Assembly: GCF_002135205.1 (NCBI RefSeq)
Contig: NZ_NEFZ01000001.1
Span: 682,001-746,000 of the forward strand
Direction of reading: 5' to 3'
DNA: 64,000 nucleotides
DNA from: Acinetobacter sp. ANC 4204
Lineage (GTDB): Bacteria > Pseudomonadota > Gammaproteobacteria > Pseudomonadales > Moraxellaceae
Shown here piece after piece: positions 21,275 to 30,032 of the stretch (position 1 is the stretch's first letter; the number at the start of each line of letters is the position of its first letter). The translations under genes were made by a program, and so were the position numbers. The notes beneath the pieces are model-generated. The model worked only from the letters and a program-made list of their open reading frames with translations, ran no database searches and had not been told where the DNA came from.

Positions 21275-21412
21275 ATGCTCCATATGACACATAACTACAT
21301 GTTAGGTCTTACAGCCTTGGTGCTTTCCTTTGTGGTTTTGTTTTACATGCCAATCGCCTATTTTTGGGTGAAAGTCAATCAAGCTAAAAAGCGAAAGCAA
21401 AATAAGTCATGA
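21275..21412 (+). CDS. Single-pass membrane microprotein between nrdA and nrdB, 45 aa
   Basis: A short frame with its own Shine-Dalgarno (AAGGA at 21263-21267). The translation begins MLHMTHNYMLGL, has one hydrophobic segment of about 20 residues (LTALVLSFVVLFYMPIAYFW) and ends in a basic tail (VNQAKKRKQNKS), which predicts a small inner-membrane protein with a cytoplasmic C-terminus. It does not overlap either nrd gene. I do not know a function; cotranscription with nrdAB is likely but not shown. Confidence 0.6.
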   Translation: MLHMTHNYMLGLTALVLSFVVLFYMPIAYFWVKVNQAKKRKQNKS

Positions 21413-21549
21413 GAATCATGCTCTAGACATCATTTTAGAGTAACGATTGGCAAAACTTAATTTTGCTTTCACAAATTAAGCGTATAGTAGGACATCTCAG
21501 CTTTGCTGGATGTCAATAAAAGATATAAAGCAACGTAGAGAGAATTGAT

Positions 21550-22833
21550 ATGTCTATCCTAAGTTGGGACGATTTCGAAAATGATTCGCAAAAACCGGCT
21601 GCACCTGAACACAAGTCTGCGCCCGTCGAACCGCAAAAAGCGGCTAATCCGCAGATGGTATCTGCTGCAGAGCAACCACAGAAGAATGTGGCAACTACAC
21701 AATCCGCTTCAACCCCTCGAAGCGGATCAACAAATCCAGCCGATCCGTTGGCAAGAGCATCTCACGCCTTAGAAAGCTTAGATGTTGCTCCAGGTCTAGA
21801 AGAACTAGAAATGGGTGCGCAACGTGTACAAGTTGACGACAAGGCGATGATTAACTGTCGTGCTGACCTCAACCAACTTGTACCGTTCAAATACGAATGG
21901 GCTTGGCAGAAATATCTAGATGGTTGCGCAAACCACTGGATGCCACAAGAAGTAAACATGAACCATGACATCGCGCTTTGGAAGTCTGAAAATGGCTTAA
22001 CTGAAGATGAGCGTACCATCGTCATGCGTTCTTTAGGTTTCTTCTCAACTGCTGACTCTTTGGTTGCCAACAACTTAGTACTGGCAATTTACCGTCACAT
22101 TACTAACCCTGAATGCCGCCAGTACATTTTGCGTCAAGCGTTTGAAGAAGCAATTCACACACATGCTTACCAATACTGTATCGAATCTTTGGGTATGGAT
22201 GAAGGTGAAGTCTTCAACATGTACCGCGAAGTACCAAGTGTTGCACGTAAAGCAGCTTGGGGCCTCAAATATACTCAGTCTTTAAGTGACCCTTCGTTCA
22301 AAACAGGCACACCTGAAAACGATCAGATTTTGCTTCGTAACTTGATCGCATTCTACTGCGTACTGGAAGGAATTTTCTTCTACTGTGGCTTCAGCCAAAT
22401 CTTGTCGATGGGCCGTCGTAATAAGATGAATGGTGTTGCTGAGCAATTCCAGTACATCTTACGTGATGAGTCGATGCACTTGAATTTTGGTATAGATATG
22501 ATTAACCAAATCAAGATTGAAAACCCTCACCTCTGGACAGCCGAATTCCAAGAAGAAATCATTCAAATGATTCTTGAAGGCACGATGCTTGAAATTGAAT
22601 ACGCACGTGACACGATGCCACGCGGTGTATTGGGTATGAATGCAGCAATGATGGAAGAATACTTAAAATTCATTTGTAACCGTCGTTTAGCGCAGCTTGG
22701 TTTACCAGAGCAGTTCGCTGGTGTAAACAATCCATTCCAGTGGATGTCTGAAATGATGGACTTACGTAAAGAGAAGAACTTCTTCGAAACACGTGTAACG
22801 GATTACCAAACGGGGGGAGCTTTGAGCTGGTAA
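21550..22833 (+). CDS. nrdB: Ribonucleoside-diphosphate reductase class Ia, beta subunit
   Basis: Radical-generating subunit of ribonucleotide reductase, 427 aa. Di-iron ligands and the radical tyrosine are visible: Glu and His in [12 protein letters not shown], with Tyr seven residues after the Glu as in E. coli Tyr122; Glu in [10 protein letters not shown]; and Glu/His in RDESMHLNF. The C-terminus TGGALSW is the conserved NrdA-docking tail. About 85 N-terminal residues are a Pro/Ala/Gln-rich, probably disordered extension absent from the E. coli protein. The 3' end of this gene is the presumed recognition site for the Tn7-like elements inserted just downstream. Confidence 0.96.
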   Translation: MSILSWDDFENDSQKPAAPEHKSAPVEPQKAANPQMVSAAEQPQKNVATTQSASTPRSGSTNPADPLARASHALESLDVAPGLEELEMGAQRVQVDDKAMINCRADLNQLVPFKYEWAWQKYLDGCANHWMPQEVNMNHDIALWKSENGLTEDERTIVMRSLGFFSTADSLVANNLVLAIYRHITNPECRQYILRQAFEEAIHTHAYQYCIESLGMDEGEVFNMYREVPSVARKAAWGLKYTQSLSDPSFKTGTPENDQILLRNLIAFYCVLEGIFFYCGFSQILSMGRRNKMNGVAEQFQYILRDESMHLNFGIDMINQIKIENPHLWTAEFQEEIIQMILEGTMLEIEYARDTMPRGVLGMNAAMMEEYLKFICNRRLAQLGLPEQFAGVNNPFQWMSEMMDLRKEKNFFETRVTDYQTGGALSW

Positions 22834-22841
22834 AATAAAAC

Positions 22842-22846
22842 AGCCG
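22842..22846. repeat. Target site duplication AGCCG (nrdB side)
   Basis: Five bases directly before the left terminus of the Tn7-like element, identical to 39671-39675 after the right terminus. Five bp is the Tn7-family duplication length. It starts 8 bp after the nrdB stop. Confidence 0.8.
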
Positions 22847-22915
22847 CGTCACGCGACACATAAGTTGTCATTTACGACACATAAAATGTCATTGCGCGAC
22901 ACATAAGTTGTCATT
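22847..22915 (+). repeat. Proximal (right-type) transposon end with three TnsB-type sites
   Basis: The 8-bp terminal CGTCACGC is followed by sites at 22855-22872, 22876-22893 and 22898-22915. Each has the form GACACATAA(G/A)(T/A)TGTCATT. The tight two-turn spacing is like the Tn7 right end. Confidence 0.8.
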
Positions 22916-22918
22916 GAG

Positions 22919-22945
22919 AAAACCGCCATTCATGGCGGTTTTTCA
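22919..22945. terminator. Hairpin terminator just inside the transposon end
   Basis: 9-bp stem AACCGCCAT / ATGGCGGTT with a 2-base loop and T-runs on both strands. It can stop nrdAB read-through and also ends the helicase gene. An almost identical hairpin sits inside the second right-type end at 39744-39770. Confidence 0.85.
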
Positions 22946-22947
22946 TC

Positions 22948-24792
22948 TTAAAGCAAAATAATTTCTTCTTGTTCAAACCATTCTTTCTGAATTAGCTTTT
23001 CTTTTAATAAATTAGGATTTTTTGTATAGCAAACAACAGCTAAACTTTTTTCAGAACGACTACAAATCACATAGAATAATCTTCTAGTACGAGACAGAGC
23101 ACTATCGAGTCCTAAAGATTCATTCTTTATATCTGTTACACTTAAGTCTTTAATACCTAAAAATTTTTCATAATCAAACAAAAAACCACCTGCTTCATCA
23201 TCATCTAGAATCGCCATTACTCTCTCAAACTGTAAGCCTTTAACACCTTGATGAGTATCAAAAGCTGAACTTCCATCAATATAGGATGCGTATTTAAATA
23301 ATTGATCTATTGGGGCATCCAAGGCCTGGCTATATGCAAGAAGTTCTGAGGATATCTCTTCCTCATCGAGACCATGAATATCCAAAATTAATGCTTGTAA
23401 TAATGATGGTGGAATATTCAAGAGGTTATGTTCATAAATATAAGTAAGAATAATTTTTATAGAATTATTATCATCCATCAATAAATTAAACAGTTTATTT
23501 TTTTTATCTCTTATGCTTTTTAAATAATCCAATTGGTTTTCTATAATGGAAAAGTTTCGGAAAATATCTGAACTAGTTCTTAAAACTTTTATGATACCAA
23601 AATCATTTTGAGACATTATAGAATTAATGAACTCACAGAATATACCCACTAAGAATCTTAAGGATTGGGTATCAGCAGTACTTAATTTATTACGCAATGC
23701 AGAATCATCATATAGTGGCTTATAAAATACATGAAATCCAGAACGAGTTGCAGCCATATGATGTTCTAAAATTAAAGTCTTTATCTCAGATCTTATATTC
23801 CATTTATCGTCATTAGTTATTTCTCTCATGGTTTTGCATATTTCATCTTCAACTAACAATTTATTCAAATTTGGCTTATTAGTATCAACAATTAAGCAGC
23901 GAACAAACCCATCATGATTGACTTTAGATTCTTGTTGAAATTTATCGGCATCGAATCTTACTTTATTAATTAATGTCACCACCCTTTTCGGACATCTCCA
24001 ATTTTCAACCTTTTGTGGTCGCCTCCAATCTTCAGGTGCAAAGGCATCTAAATCTTTTTTATTATTGGTAAAAATACGTTGCATATTGTCGCCAAACAAA
24101 CCAATCACAAATTGATTATGAAACTCAACCTGTGTTTGGACTAATGCTTCAATTACTTTTTCATAGGTATCTTGAGCTTCATCAAGAAAGAGAATTGGAT
24201 ATTTATTCACTAAAATTTTTTTAAAAGACTTCTTCTCTATTAATAATCTTGAAAAGATATCTATAACTTCTGAGTGCTCTAATGAACTTTCCTCAACATT
24301 TGAAGAATTCGGATTATAAGAAAAGCGTTTAGTTGAATCTAGAGTAGATAACCTTTTTAAAGACTTTGCAATTCTCGCCTGCCTACTTAAACTAGTCTTA
24401 TTCTGTAAATTTTTAGATTTACTTAAGGCTTCTTCCTCATCACGAACAGTCTCTTGCAATTTCTCCCTAATAATCTCTTTAATTTCTTTTGTAAAAGGTG
24501 AAATTAAACTCCAAGCAAAACTATGTATCGTACTAACAAAAAAATTACTATCAAAGTTTATCCGTTCTTTAATTTCATCACAGGCAGCATTTGTATATGT
24601 TATCACAGCAAGTTTTTTATTTTCTCGACTCAGAGACAAAAGAATATTTTCTTTTATCTTCTTGAGTGTTTGATGCAACGTATGTGTTTTGCCTGCACCA
24701 GCACCTGCATATAAAACAAAACTTTGAGGGGGCGTTGAAGATATATAATCAAAAATTAAATCTTCTAAAACAACAGTATCAACAGTCTGCAT
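22948..24792 (-). CDS. UvrD/PcrA-like helicase, GajB-like component of a Gabija-type defence pair
   Basis: A 614-aa superfamily 1 helicase. Motifs in order: Walker A GAGAGKTHT at 30-38, motif Ia ITYTNAACDEI from 64, DExx motif LFLDEAQDTY at 201-210, motif III LFGDNMQRIF, and C-terminal motifs around THQGVKGLQFERVMAI and LSRTRRLFYVICSRS. It overlaps the upstream OLD-family gene by 14 bp. An OLD/TOPRIM nuclease followed by a UvrD helicase is the Gabija arrangement. This protein is longer than the Bacillus GajB (about 494 aa), so it may be a distinct subtype. The gene is very AT-rich compared with the flanking core genes. Confidence 0.82.
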   Translation of the reverse strand: MQTVDTVVLEDLIFDYISSTPPQSFVLYAGAGAGKTHTLHQTLKKIKENILLSLSRENKKLAVITYTNAACDEIKERINFDSNFFVSTIHSFAWSLISPFTKEIKEIIREKLQETVRDEEEALSKSKNLQNKTSLSRQARIAKSLKRLSTLDSTKRFSYNPNSSNVEESSLEHSEVIDIFSRLLIEKKSFKKILVNKYPILFLDEAQDTYEKVIEALVQTQVEFHNQFVIGLFGDNMQRIFTNNKKDLDAFAPEDWRRPQKVENWRCPKRVVTLINKVRFDADKFQQESKVNHDGFVRCLIVDTNKPNLNKLLVEDEICKTMREITNDDKWNIRSEIKTLILEHHMAATRSGFHVFYKPLYDDSALRNKLSTADTQSLRFLVGIFCEFINSIMSQNDFGIIKVLRTSSDIFRNFSIIENQLDYLKSIRDKKNKLFNLLMDDNNSIKIILTYIYEHNLLNIPPSLLQALILDIHGLDEEEISSELLAYSQALDAPIDQLFKYASYIDGSSAFDTHQGVKGLQFERVMAILDDDEAGGFLFDYEKFLGIKDLSVTDIKNESLGLDSALSRTRRLFYVICSRSEKSLAVVCYTKNPNLLKEKLIQKEWFEQEEIILL

Positions 24793-27013
24793 TAAATTCC
24801 CCTTTTACCAACTCTTCAATACCTGTTATTTTCTTTTCTAGCCAACTTAGCCCTTCATCAATATATTGAGGTGTTTTTAATTCTTTTGGCTCTAGTCCAT
24901 AAATTAAATCCATCGCCATATCAACCTTATTACTGTCTAACGCAGAAAAAATACTCAGCCTAAAATCATCAACGTCCTCACACTCCTCAGCCTTCATCAT
25001 TTTTAATAGAACGCCTGTTGCTTTTACCCGTTTATCATCTTTATCTATATCTTTTTTAAAGACATTATTAATCAAAGTTCTGTTTTCAAAATAAGCTGAC
25101 TCTTCAAATGTATAAGGAAATGCTATTTTCTGTTCACCTTTAAAATCAAAAGAGACTTGAGTTTGGTAACTAACTCTTATATTTCCATTAGCTTTATCTT
25201 CATATCCCAATTTTAATAGTTCATCAATTTTATCTTTCATCGGGAACCATTTTATTAGTGTATCGTTATTCGTTAATTGGTTCGCATTAAGAAGAGGAAT
25301 ACGTTTCTCATACTTTACTTTTTCAGTACCATCTTTATTCATTTTAATATTCCCTTTTTCATCTACTTGAATTGTTTTTATAACTGAGTCCAAATCAGTA
25401 ATAATCAAACAGGGTAAATCAATTTTTTCAATCAAACTTTGCAATCTATGAGCATGTGCTCCACCAACTGAAAGGATTGAGATATAACTACTATTAAGTT
25501 TAGGAAAATGATTTTTAATAAAATGAGGAACTAACAACCTTTCAGCATCACCTTCAACTAAAATAATTCCATTCGCAAAAAATAAATCACAGTGAGTAGT
25601 TTTAATATAACGAGTAACAAACTTCTCGTTTTGTAATGCATTCTCATCAAAAGTTTTAGAAAGATCTACTACCTCTGCATATGGTATTAAGTCACTATTT
25701 TTTCTTTTAAAGTAACGTAGATTTGAAAAGTCTAGTTCTCGTGCCAAATAGCTTGAATGAGTACTTACCAATAATTGTGTTCTACAATGATTAGGTTGAC
25801 CATGACACAAGGTTTCATATGCTTTTTTTATAAAAACTTGCTGAACCTGCGCATGTAAATGAGCCTCAGGTTCTTCAATAAGAACTAAATGTAAAGGTTC
25901 TATAGGTTCTTGATCTAATCTATTACTTCTTAACCAAGATTCACGAAAATCTATCAATGTTAAAGTGATAGAAATTAAGCGCCGAAAACCTAATCCATTT
26001 AACCCTTCGGGGATTCTAATTTCCTCGTCACCATCATCATTATTGATCTTAAAGCGTATGGCACTTTCATGACCTAATGTTTCTATTTGATCAATCTTAC
26101 TGGAAATACTTATATTAGGATCATTTTTACTTCCTGGATAACCTAAATCTCTTATTTCACTTAATATTTCCGAAAATGTTTCTGTTAAAGTTGTATCGAA
26201 AGCACTTTTAGAATCATTTACAGCTCTAATTGCTACCAAATCATTAGCTGTTTTCCTACGATCATCATTATCAAAATGTGATTTATAAAAGCTTTGAATA
26301 ATAGTTGATAATAGATTTTTTGCACCATTGCTATTAAAAAAACCAGCATCTTCACCAATGACATCTATTTTTATTAAACCTTTCAGAGGTTCACTAGTTT
26401 CCAATTGTAACTCTTCTGAATTCTCAACATCTGGATCAATAACATATGATTTTATTCTAAAATATTTATCTAGATGACGGCTTAAAAACTCTTGTATATT
26501 TTCATTTGGCCAAAGATTACTAAGTTCTATTTGTCCATTTTCCGACTTAACTCTCTTATTCTCATTGCATAATTCAACGAAATCATTCCGCAATTCTTCT
26601 ATATTTTTAGGTTCTAACCTTAATCTCAAACCAATGAGCCCCCCATCCCAATCTAAAGAAGGTAAAAACTCTATTACATGGTGAATTTCAGAAGATTCAA
26701 CACTAATAATTATATCTAAAGTAGGGCACAGAATTTTCCACTCTTGTAATTCTTCTTTTGGATTCATTACAACGGTTTTATCAAACCAATATTGAGCTTT
26801 TTTGTTTAATTCCACCCAATTATCAAATGTAAAATCTGTGTATTTAAAGCCTTCATTTGAAGCATCATGTTTTAGAAATAATTTTAAAACTTTCATCGCA
26901 GAGGTTTTTCCACTGTTATTTGCACCAACAAGAATTGTTTGATCTGATGAAAAACTCAGTGAACAGTTTTTTAGTTTTCGGAAATTTTTAATCTCTACTT
27001 TTTCAATTTTCAT
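24779..27013 (-). CDS. OLD-family ATPase/TOPRIM nuclease, GajA-like component
   Basis: A 744-aa protein. The N-terminal ABC-type ATPase has Walker A GANNSGKTS (30-38), Walker B LVLIEEPEAHLH (377-388) and the switch histidine in VSTHSSYLA (about 416-424). The TOPRIM nuclease has Glu487 in LVEGDAERLL and Asp540/Asp542 in ITDLDS. In Gabija, GajA cuts DNA when nucleotide levels fall during phage infection; that activity is inferred here. The insert between the ATPase halves and the C-terminal 200 residues make it longer than the Bacillus GajA (about 578 aa). It is followed by, and overlaps, the helicase gene. Confidence 0.83.
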   Translation of the reverse strand: MKIEKVEIKNFRKLKNCSLSFSSDQTILVGANNSGKTSAMKVLKLFLKHDASNEGFKYTDFTFDNWVELNKKAQYWFDKTVVMNPKEELQEWKILCPTLDIIISVESSEIHHVIEFLPSLDWDGGLIGLRLRLEPKNIEELRNDFVELCNENKRVKSENGQIELSNLWPNENIQEFLSRHLDKYFRIKSYVIDPDVENSEELQLETSEPLKGLIKIDVIGEDAGFFNSNGAKNLLSTIIQSFYKSHFDNDDRRKTANDLVAIRAVNDSKSAFDTTLTETFSEILSEIRDLGYPGSKNDPNISISSKIDQIETLGHESAIRFKINNDDGDEEIRIPEGLNGLGFRRLISITLTLIDFRESWLRSNRLDQEPIEPLHLVLIEEPEAHLHAQVQQVFIKKAYETLCHGQPNHCRTQLLVSTHSSYLARELDFSNLRYFKRKNSDLIPYAEVVDLSKTFDENALQNEKFVTRYIKTTHCDLFFANGIILVEGDAERLLVPHFIKNHFPKLNSSYISILSVGGAHAHRLQSLIEKIDLPCLIITDLDSVIKTIQVDEKGNIKMNKDGTEKVKYEKRIPLLNANQLTNNDTLIKWFPMKDKIDELLKLGYEDKANGNIRVSYQTQVSFDFKGEQKIAFPYTFEESAYFENRTLINNVFKKDIDKDDKRVKATGVLLKMMKAEECEDVDDFRLSIFSALDSNKVDMAMDLIYGLEPKELKTPQYIDEGLSWLEKKITGIEELVKGEFNADC

Positions 27014-27118
27014 ATGAGCTCCTAATTATTTTAAAATAACCAAATATAGCCCATGATTTATTTTTTATCTACAAACAATAATAATTTCAACAACCTAATT
27101 AAATATAATTTAAGGCTT

Positions 27119-27337
27119 TTAAGAAATGAATTCCGCAATATTTGTTTTTAAAACAGACAACCAATCTATCAATTCAATCACATCAAGTCTTCTTTCTAAA
27201 ATTTCTACTTTAGACACATAAGACTGCGGCTTATTCAAAAGACGTGCCAGCTCAACCTGAGTCACATTTTGTGACTCACGCAGTTCTATAAGTTTCTTCA
27301 TTAGGTCTTGATACCTAGGATCGTGTATTGAGCGCAT
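27119..27337 (-). CDS. XRE-family helix-turn-helix regulator, 72 aa
   Basis: A single Cro/CI-type HTH domain: the segment VTQVELARLLNKPQSYVSKVE (about residues 24-44) has the typical recognition helix. It lies upstream of, and in the same direction as, the GajA-like gene (105-bp gap), so it may autoregulate and control the defence pair. A perfect 14-bp inverted repeat sits 18 bp above its start codon and is the obvious candidate operator. Confidence 0.8.
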   Translation of the reverse strand: MRSIHDPRYQDLMKKLIELRESQNVTQVELARLLNKPQSYVSKVEILERRLDVIELIDWLSVLKTNIAEFIS

Positions 27338-27354
27338 GGCTCAATATCAGTTAC

Positions 27355-27389
27355 AATTAAAAATATCCCAAAATAGGATATTTTTAATT
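27355..27389. promoter_or_regulatory. Perfect 14-bp inverted repeat, candidate XRE operator
   Basis: Arms AATTAAAAATATCC and GGATATTTTTAATT are separated by 7 bases. It lies between the divergent XRE gene and the 80-aa gene, close to both presumed promoters. It could form a hairpin, but without a T-run outside the arms an operator is the more likely reading. Confidence 0.5.
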
Positions 27390-27454
27390 AACCCTATCTG
27401 TTTGCTGAAATTTTTCTTATGGATAATGATTGAACGATAGTTTAGGAATTCACT

Positions 27455-27697
27455 ATGAAACAAAAATTTTCTGTAGCTCAAATCAACAGTATTGTTAAAA
27501 AGAATTTAGCAGGTGCAACTGTCGAACAACTGTGCCAAGAGTATAAAATAAGTGTCGCTACTTTCTATCGTTGGAAAGCAAGTTATATAGATATTAATGA
27601 GCAAATTCTTATTCGCTTAGATAAATTGGAACAAGAAAATTTAGTTCTTAAACAAATGTATGCCGAAGAAAGACTGTCTAAGCGCCTAGAAATATAG
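27455..27697 (+). CDS. Orphan IS3 OrfA-like DNA-binding protein, 80 aa
   Basis: The protein has the transposase-8 type HTH (VEQLCQEYKISVATFYRWKASY, about residues 24-44, quoted in part) and the following leucine-zipper-like stretch (IRLDKLEQENLVLKQMYAEE) of IS3-family OrfA. No orfB, frameshift window or IS ends are visible nearby. It is therefore either an IS3 remnant or a domesticated small DNA-binding protein carried by the transposon. It diverges from the XRE gene. Confidence 0.6.
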   Translation: MKQKFSVAQINSIVKKNLAGATVEQLCQEYKISVATFYRWKASYIDINEQILIRLDKLEQENLVLKQMYAEERLSKRLEI

Positions 27698-27812
27698 AGC
27701 TTTTAATACACTTATTCATTTTATGATTCTTATCACCTATTCTTCACGGTGCAATATCTCTCGTTAAAAATCTCGAATGTAAATTTCAAAGATAATTTGC
27801 ATTCGAAGCAGT

Positions 27813-28655
27813 TCAGATTGCATCTGTTGTCAAAATATTAGCCCCTTCAAACAGACTTAGAACTCGTTTTTCATGCAACAAATCTGATAATGCTCTTATA
27901 TTTTCCTTCCTTGTAATACCCACTCTCCCCTTATCTTCCATTGCTAACAATAGATTTATCAAAATTCTCAAATTTTTTGAGAAATTATCTACAAAACTTT
28001 TACCCAATACTTCCTTTGTTGAGCTAACTAAAGAAAAGACATTCCAATTAACTAAGGAAATAAAGTGCTCACGATAATTAAAGAATGGAAGTTCAGTACA
28101 TATAATAAGTAAAGTCCTATAAATAGACTGACTTAATGCAGAAGTATCCTCTTCCCTTTGAACAGCCAATTTAAAAAAAATTATCTGTGCTGCCAATGCA
28201 TCCAATCCAGCTAAATACTCTAGTTGGCGTAATTTTCTTTTAGATAGATGCGTGACTAATGCACTCCCACAATCGTATTTGTTAGCTTTATAAAGAGTAC
28301 GTTGGACTTCCCACGATAGGTTTCTAAGCTCATCACTTAACAACGAATCAATACTAATGGAGTTATTCATGACTTGCCAAAGCGTATGTTTAAGAAGCAT
28401 AGAGCTGCCTTGCACATGAGATTCTGCTTGGCCTATAAGTATAGGACTTGGGGTATGTTTACCTAAGCGATAACCTCGCCATTTATTATTATGATAAGCA
28501 TCACCATGCTTATTTTTGTTAAAAGCATCTGGCTCAATTACTTTTTCAATTTGATAATCTGAATTTTTAGATAAATTGACCCTGATATACCAATACCATA
28601 ATGAAACTCGAACGATATCTAACTCGCTTCTTTTTTCCATTTGTGTATTTTTCAT
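27813..28655 (-). CDS. Hypothetical protein, 280 aa, transposon cargo
   Basis: I do not recognise a family. The protein is soluble, helical in prediction, and rich in Leu, Ser and Lys, with no signal peptide, nucleotide-binding or metal-binding motif that I can see. The segment WRGYRLGKHTPSPILIGQAE (about residues 59-78) is the most motif-like part. It is divergent from the 88-aa DNA-binding protein gene that precedes tnsA, a place often taken by accessory transposition or regulatory genes in Tn7-like elements; a role there is only a possibility. Confidence 0.55.
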   Translation of the reverse strand: MKNTQMEKRSELDIVRVSLWYWYIRVNLSKNSDYQIEKVIEPDAFNKNKHGDAYHNNKWRGYRLGKHTPSPILIGQAESHVQGSSMLLKHTLWQVMNNSISIDSLLSDELRNLSWEVQRTLYKANKYDCGSALVTHLSKRKLRQLEYLAGLDALAAQIIFFKLAVQREEDTSALSQSIYRTLLIICTELPFFNYREHFISLVNWNVFSLVSSTKEVLGKSFVDNFSKNLRILINLLLAMEDKGRVGITRKENIRALSDLLHEKRVLSLFEGANILTTDAI

Positions 28656-28724
28656 TTTTTAGTCAGTCTCAAAAAAAACTCTAACTATAGTTATTTATAA
28701 TTTAAAAACAATAAATTAAAAATT

Positions 28725-28765
28725 TGTGTAGAGTAAAAGATTGAGCTGATTTTACTTTCTACACA
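28725..28765. promoter_or_regulatory. Imperfect inverted repeat in a divergent promoter region
   Basis: Arms TGTGTAGAGTAAAA (28725-28738) and TTTTACTTTCTACACA (28750-28765) pair with a 2-base bulge. The repeat lies between the divergent 280-aa and 88-aa genes and is a candidate operator. Confidence 0.4.
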
Positions 28766-28819
28766 ACTTTTTTTAAAAGATATATGCTTCTGTTGTGACA
28801 GGACAATACAAGAAGCCCT

Positions 28820-29086
28820 ATGCAAAACCATTTAATAGTTGATGCAACAACAATTGAAAAAGAGCTATTTGACCGTTACGGCCCACTAATAGCTGATGAT
28901 GCTTTAAGAATTGCTTTAGGTTACAAAACCACAGATGCTTTTCGTCAAGCATTAACACGTAAAACTGTTCCTATTCCTATTTTCACTTTCCCAAATCGTC
29001 GTGGAAAATATGCGTTAGTAAAAGATGTTGCTACATGGCTAGCAAACCAAAGAAACTCATCTTTAGAGCCGAACCATAACCACTAA
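28820..29086 (+). CDS. Small winged-HTH-like protein upstream of tnsA, 88 aa
   Basis: The protein shows a DALRIALGYKTTDAFRQALT segment (about residues 31-50) that looks like a turn-helix, and a C-terminal wing-like RRGKYALVKDVATWLANQ that matches the wing and last helix of excisionase/MerR-type HTH_17 domains. Position directly before the tns operon, in the same direction, suggests a regulator of transposition or an excisionase-like factor. The functional statement is inference; homologues would need a profile search. Confidence 0.5.
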   Translation: MQNHLIVDATTIEKELFDRYGPLIADDALRIALGYKTTDAFRQALTRKTVPIPIFTFPNRRGKYALVKDVATWLANQRNSSLEPNHNH

Positions 29087-29149
29087 ATTGTCATTTTTCA
29101 AAAAATTATTATGGAGTCATCATGAAAAACTAAACCAAAAATCAATAAA

Positions 29150-29174
29150 AAACGGACCCTAAAAGGATCCGTTT
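29150..29174 (+). terminator. Hairpin between the 88-aa gene and tnsA
   Basis: Arms AAACGGACCC and GGATCCGTTT pair with one mismatch around a short A-rich loop. It could end the 88-aa gene transcript. The downstream T-run is poor, so termination is uncertain. Confidence 0.5.
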
Positions 29175-29246
29175 GTGACTTTATATAGAAGCATATAAAG
29201 ACCTGAGAATCATAGTATCTTCTCTATATCGTCACCAGTCAAGTAA

Positions 29247-29269
29247 GTACTATTCCATTGGAATAGTAC
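29247..29269. promoter_or_regulatory. Perfect 23-bp palindrome upstream of tnsA
   Basis: Arms GTACTATTCCA and TGGAATAGTAC flank a single central T. It ends 57 bp before the tnsA start codon, where an operator controlling the transposase operon would sit. Confidence 0.55.
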
Positions 29270-29280
29270 AGATTAGCTCA

Positions 29281-29301
29281 TTCTCAAATGTTTATTGAGA
29301 A
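29281..29301. promoter_or_regulatory. Inverted repeat TTCTCAA-N7-TTGAGAA before tnsA
   Basis: A perfect 7-bp inverted repeat, 25 bp upstream of the tnsA ATG, just after the 23-bp palindrome. It could be a second operator half-site pair or a leader hairpin. Confidence 0.4.
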
Positions 29302-29326
29302 TAGGATTACTTCTGGATAAACAGAT

Positions 29327-30031
29327 ATGTCTTATAAAACATTTTTTTCAAAAACTGATATTCAAATAAATATCCTTGAACAAATCAGGATTGCATTTGA
29401 ATCAACAGCAAATGTAGCAGCTACACTTCATGGACAACGTAAAATCTATCAAGGTGCTTTTGGCCGTCGAACGTCCCTATTCCCTAGTCAAAAGTGTTGC
29501 GGTGCAATACCACTAGAAAGCCGTCTTGAACTGGCTCATGCGATCAGTTTAGAACAAAATCCAAACGTCATTAATTATCGATCACAAGCATTAAAAATTT
29601 TACTAGTCAACGAACAGTATTGTTTTCCAGATTTCTTGGTTCAAACCAAAGAAGGTGCTTATGAAGTTCATGAAGTCAAACCATCCATAGCATCATTGTC
29701 AACTGATGACTTAAACCGCTTTGCAAAACTTTCTGATCTACTCCACTCAATTGATATTACTTTTAAGCTAATAGATCACACAGACTTACCAAGTGAATCA
29801 GAAATTTCGCAGCTACTTTACTGGTATCAAAGAGGACATAGATTCAATTGGAACACCTTCGAAATCAATTACGCCTTACGTCACTTAAATTTCGAAGAAT
29901 TTTATACCTCACAGCAAGTCTACAAAACACTTGAATCAATAGGTCTTAAACAAGAACTCGCTGATTATTTATTTTTTCATAAAAAAATTAAGCTTCGCTC
30001 AGAAAATATGAATAGTCGAAAGGTCTATTAA
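29327..30031 (+). CDS. tnsA: TnsA-like transposon endonuclease
   Basis: Cuts the 5' strands at the transposon ends, allowing cut-and-paste transposition with TnsB. The 234-aa protein shows the restriction-enzyme-like core: an acidic residue in PLESRLELAHAI (Glu64/68), Asp102 in CFPDFLV and Lys118 in HEVKPS, corresponding to the Glu/Asp/Lys set of Tn7 TnsA. The C-terminal half is the helical TnsC-interacting part. The gene begins the tnsABC-tniQ operon; its stop is immediately followed by tnsB. Confidence 0.9.
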   Translation: MSYKTFFSKTDIQINILEQIRIAFESTANVAATLHGQRKIYQGAFGRRTSLFPSQKCCGAIPLESRLELAHAISLEQNPNVINYRSQALKILLVNEQYCFPDFLVQTKEGAYEVHEVKPSIASLSTDDLNRFAKLSDLLHSIDITFKLIDHTDLPSESEISQLLYWYQRGHRFNWNTFEINYALRHLNFEEFYTSQQVYKTLESIGLKQELADYLFFHKKIKLRSENMNSRKVY

Positions 30032-30032
30032 T

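Noticed and set aside
22853..22915. Short regularly spaced repeats as a CRISPR array
   Set aside because: The units abut with almost no spacer, recur inverted at the other end and lie at a transposon terminus; no cas genes are present. They are transposase binding sites.
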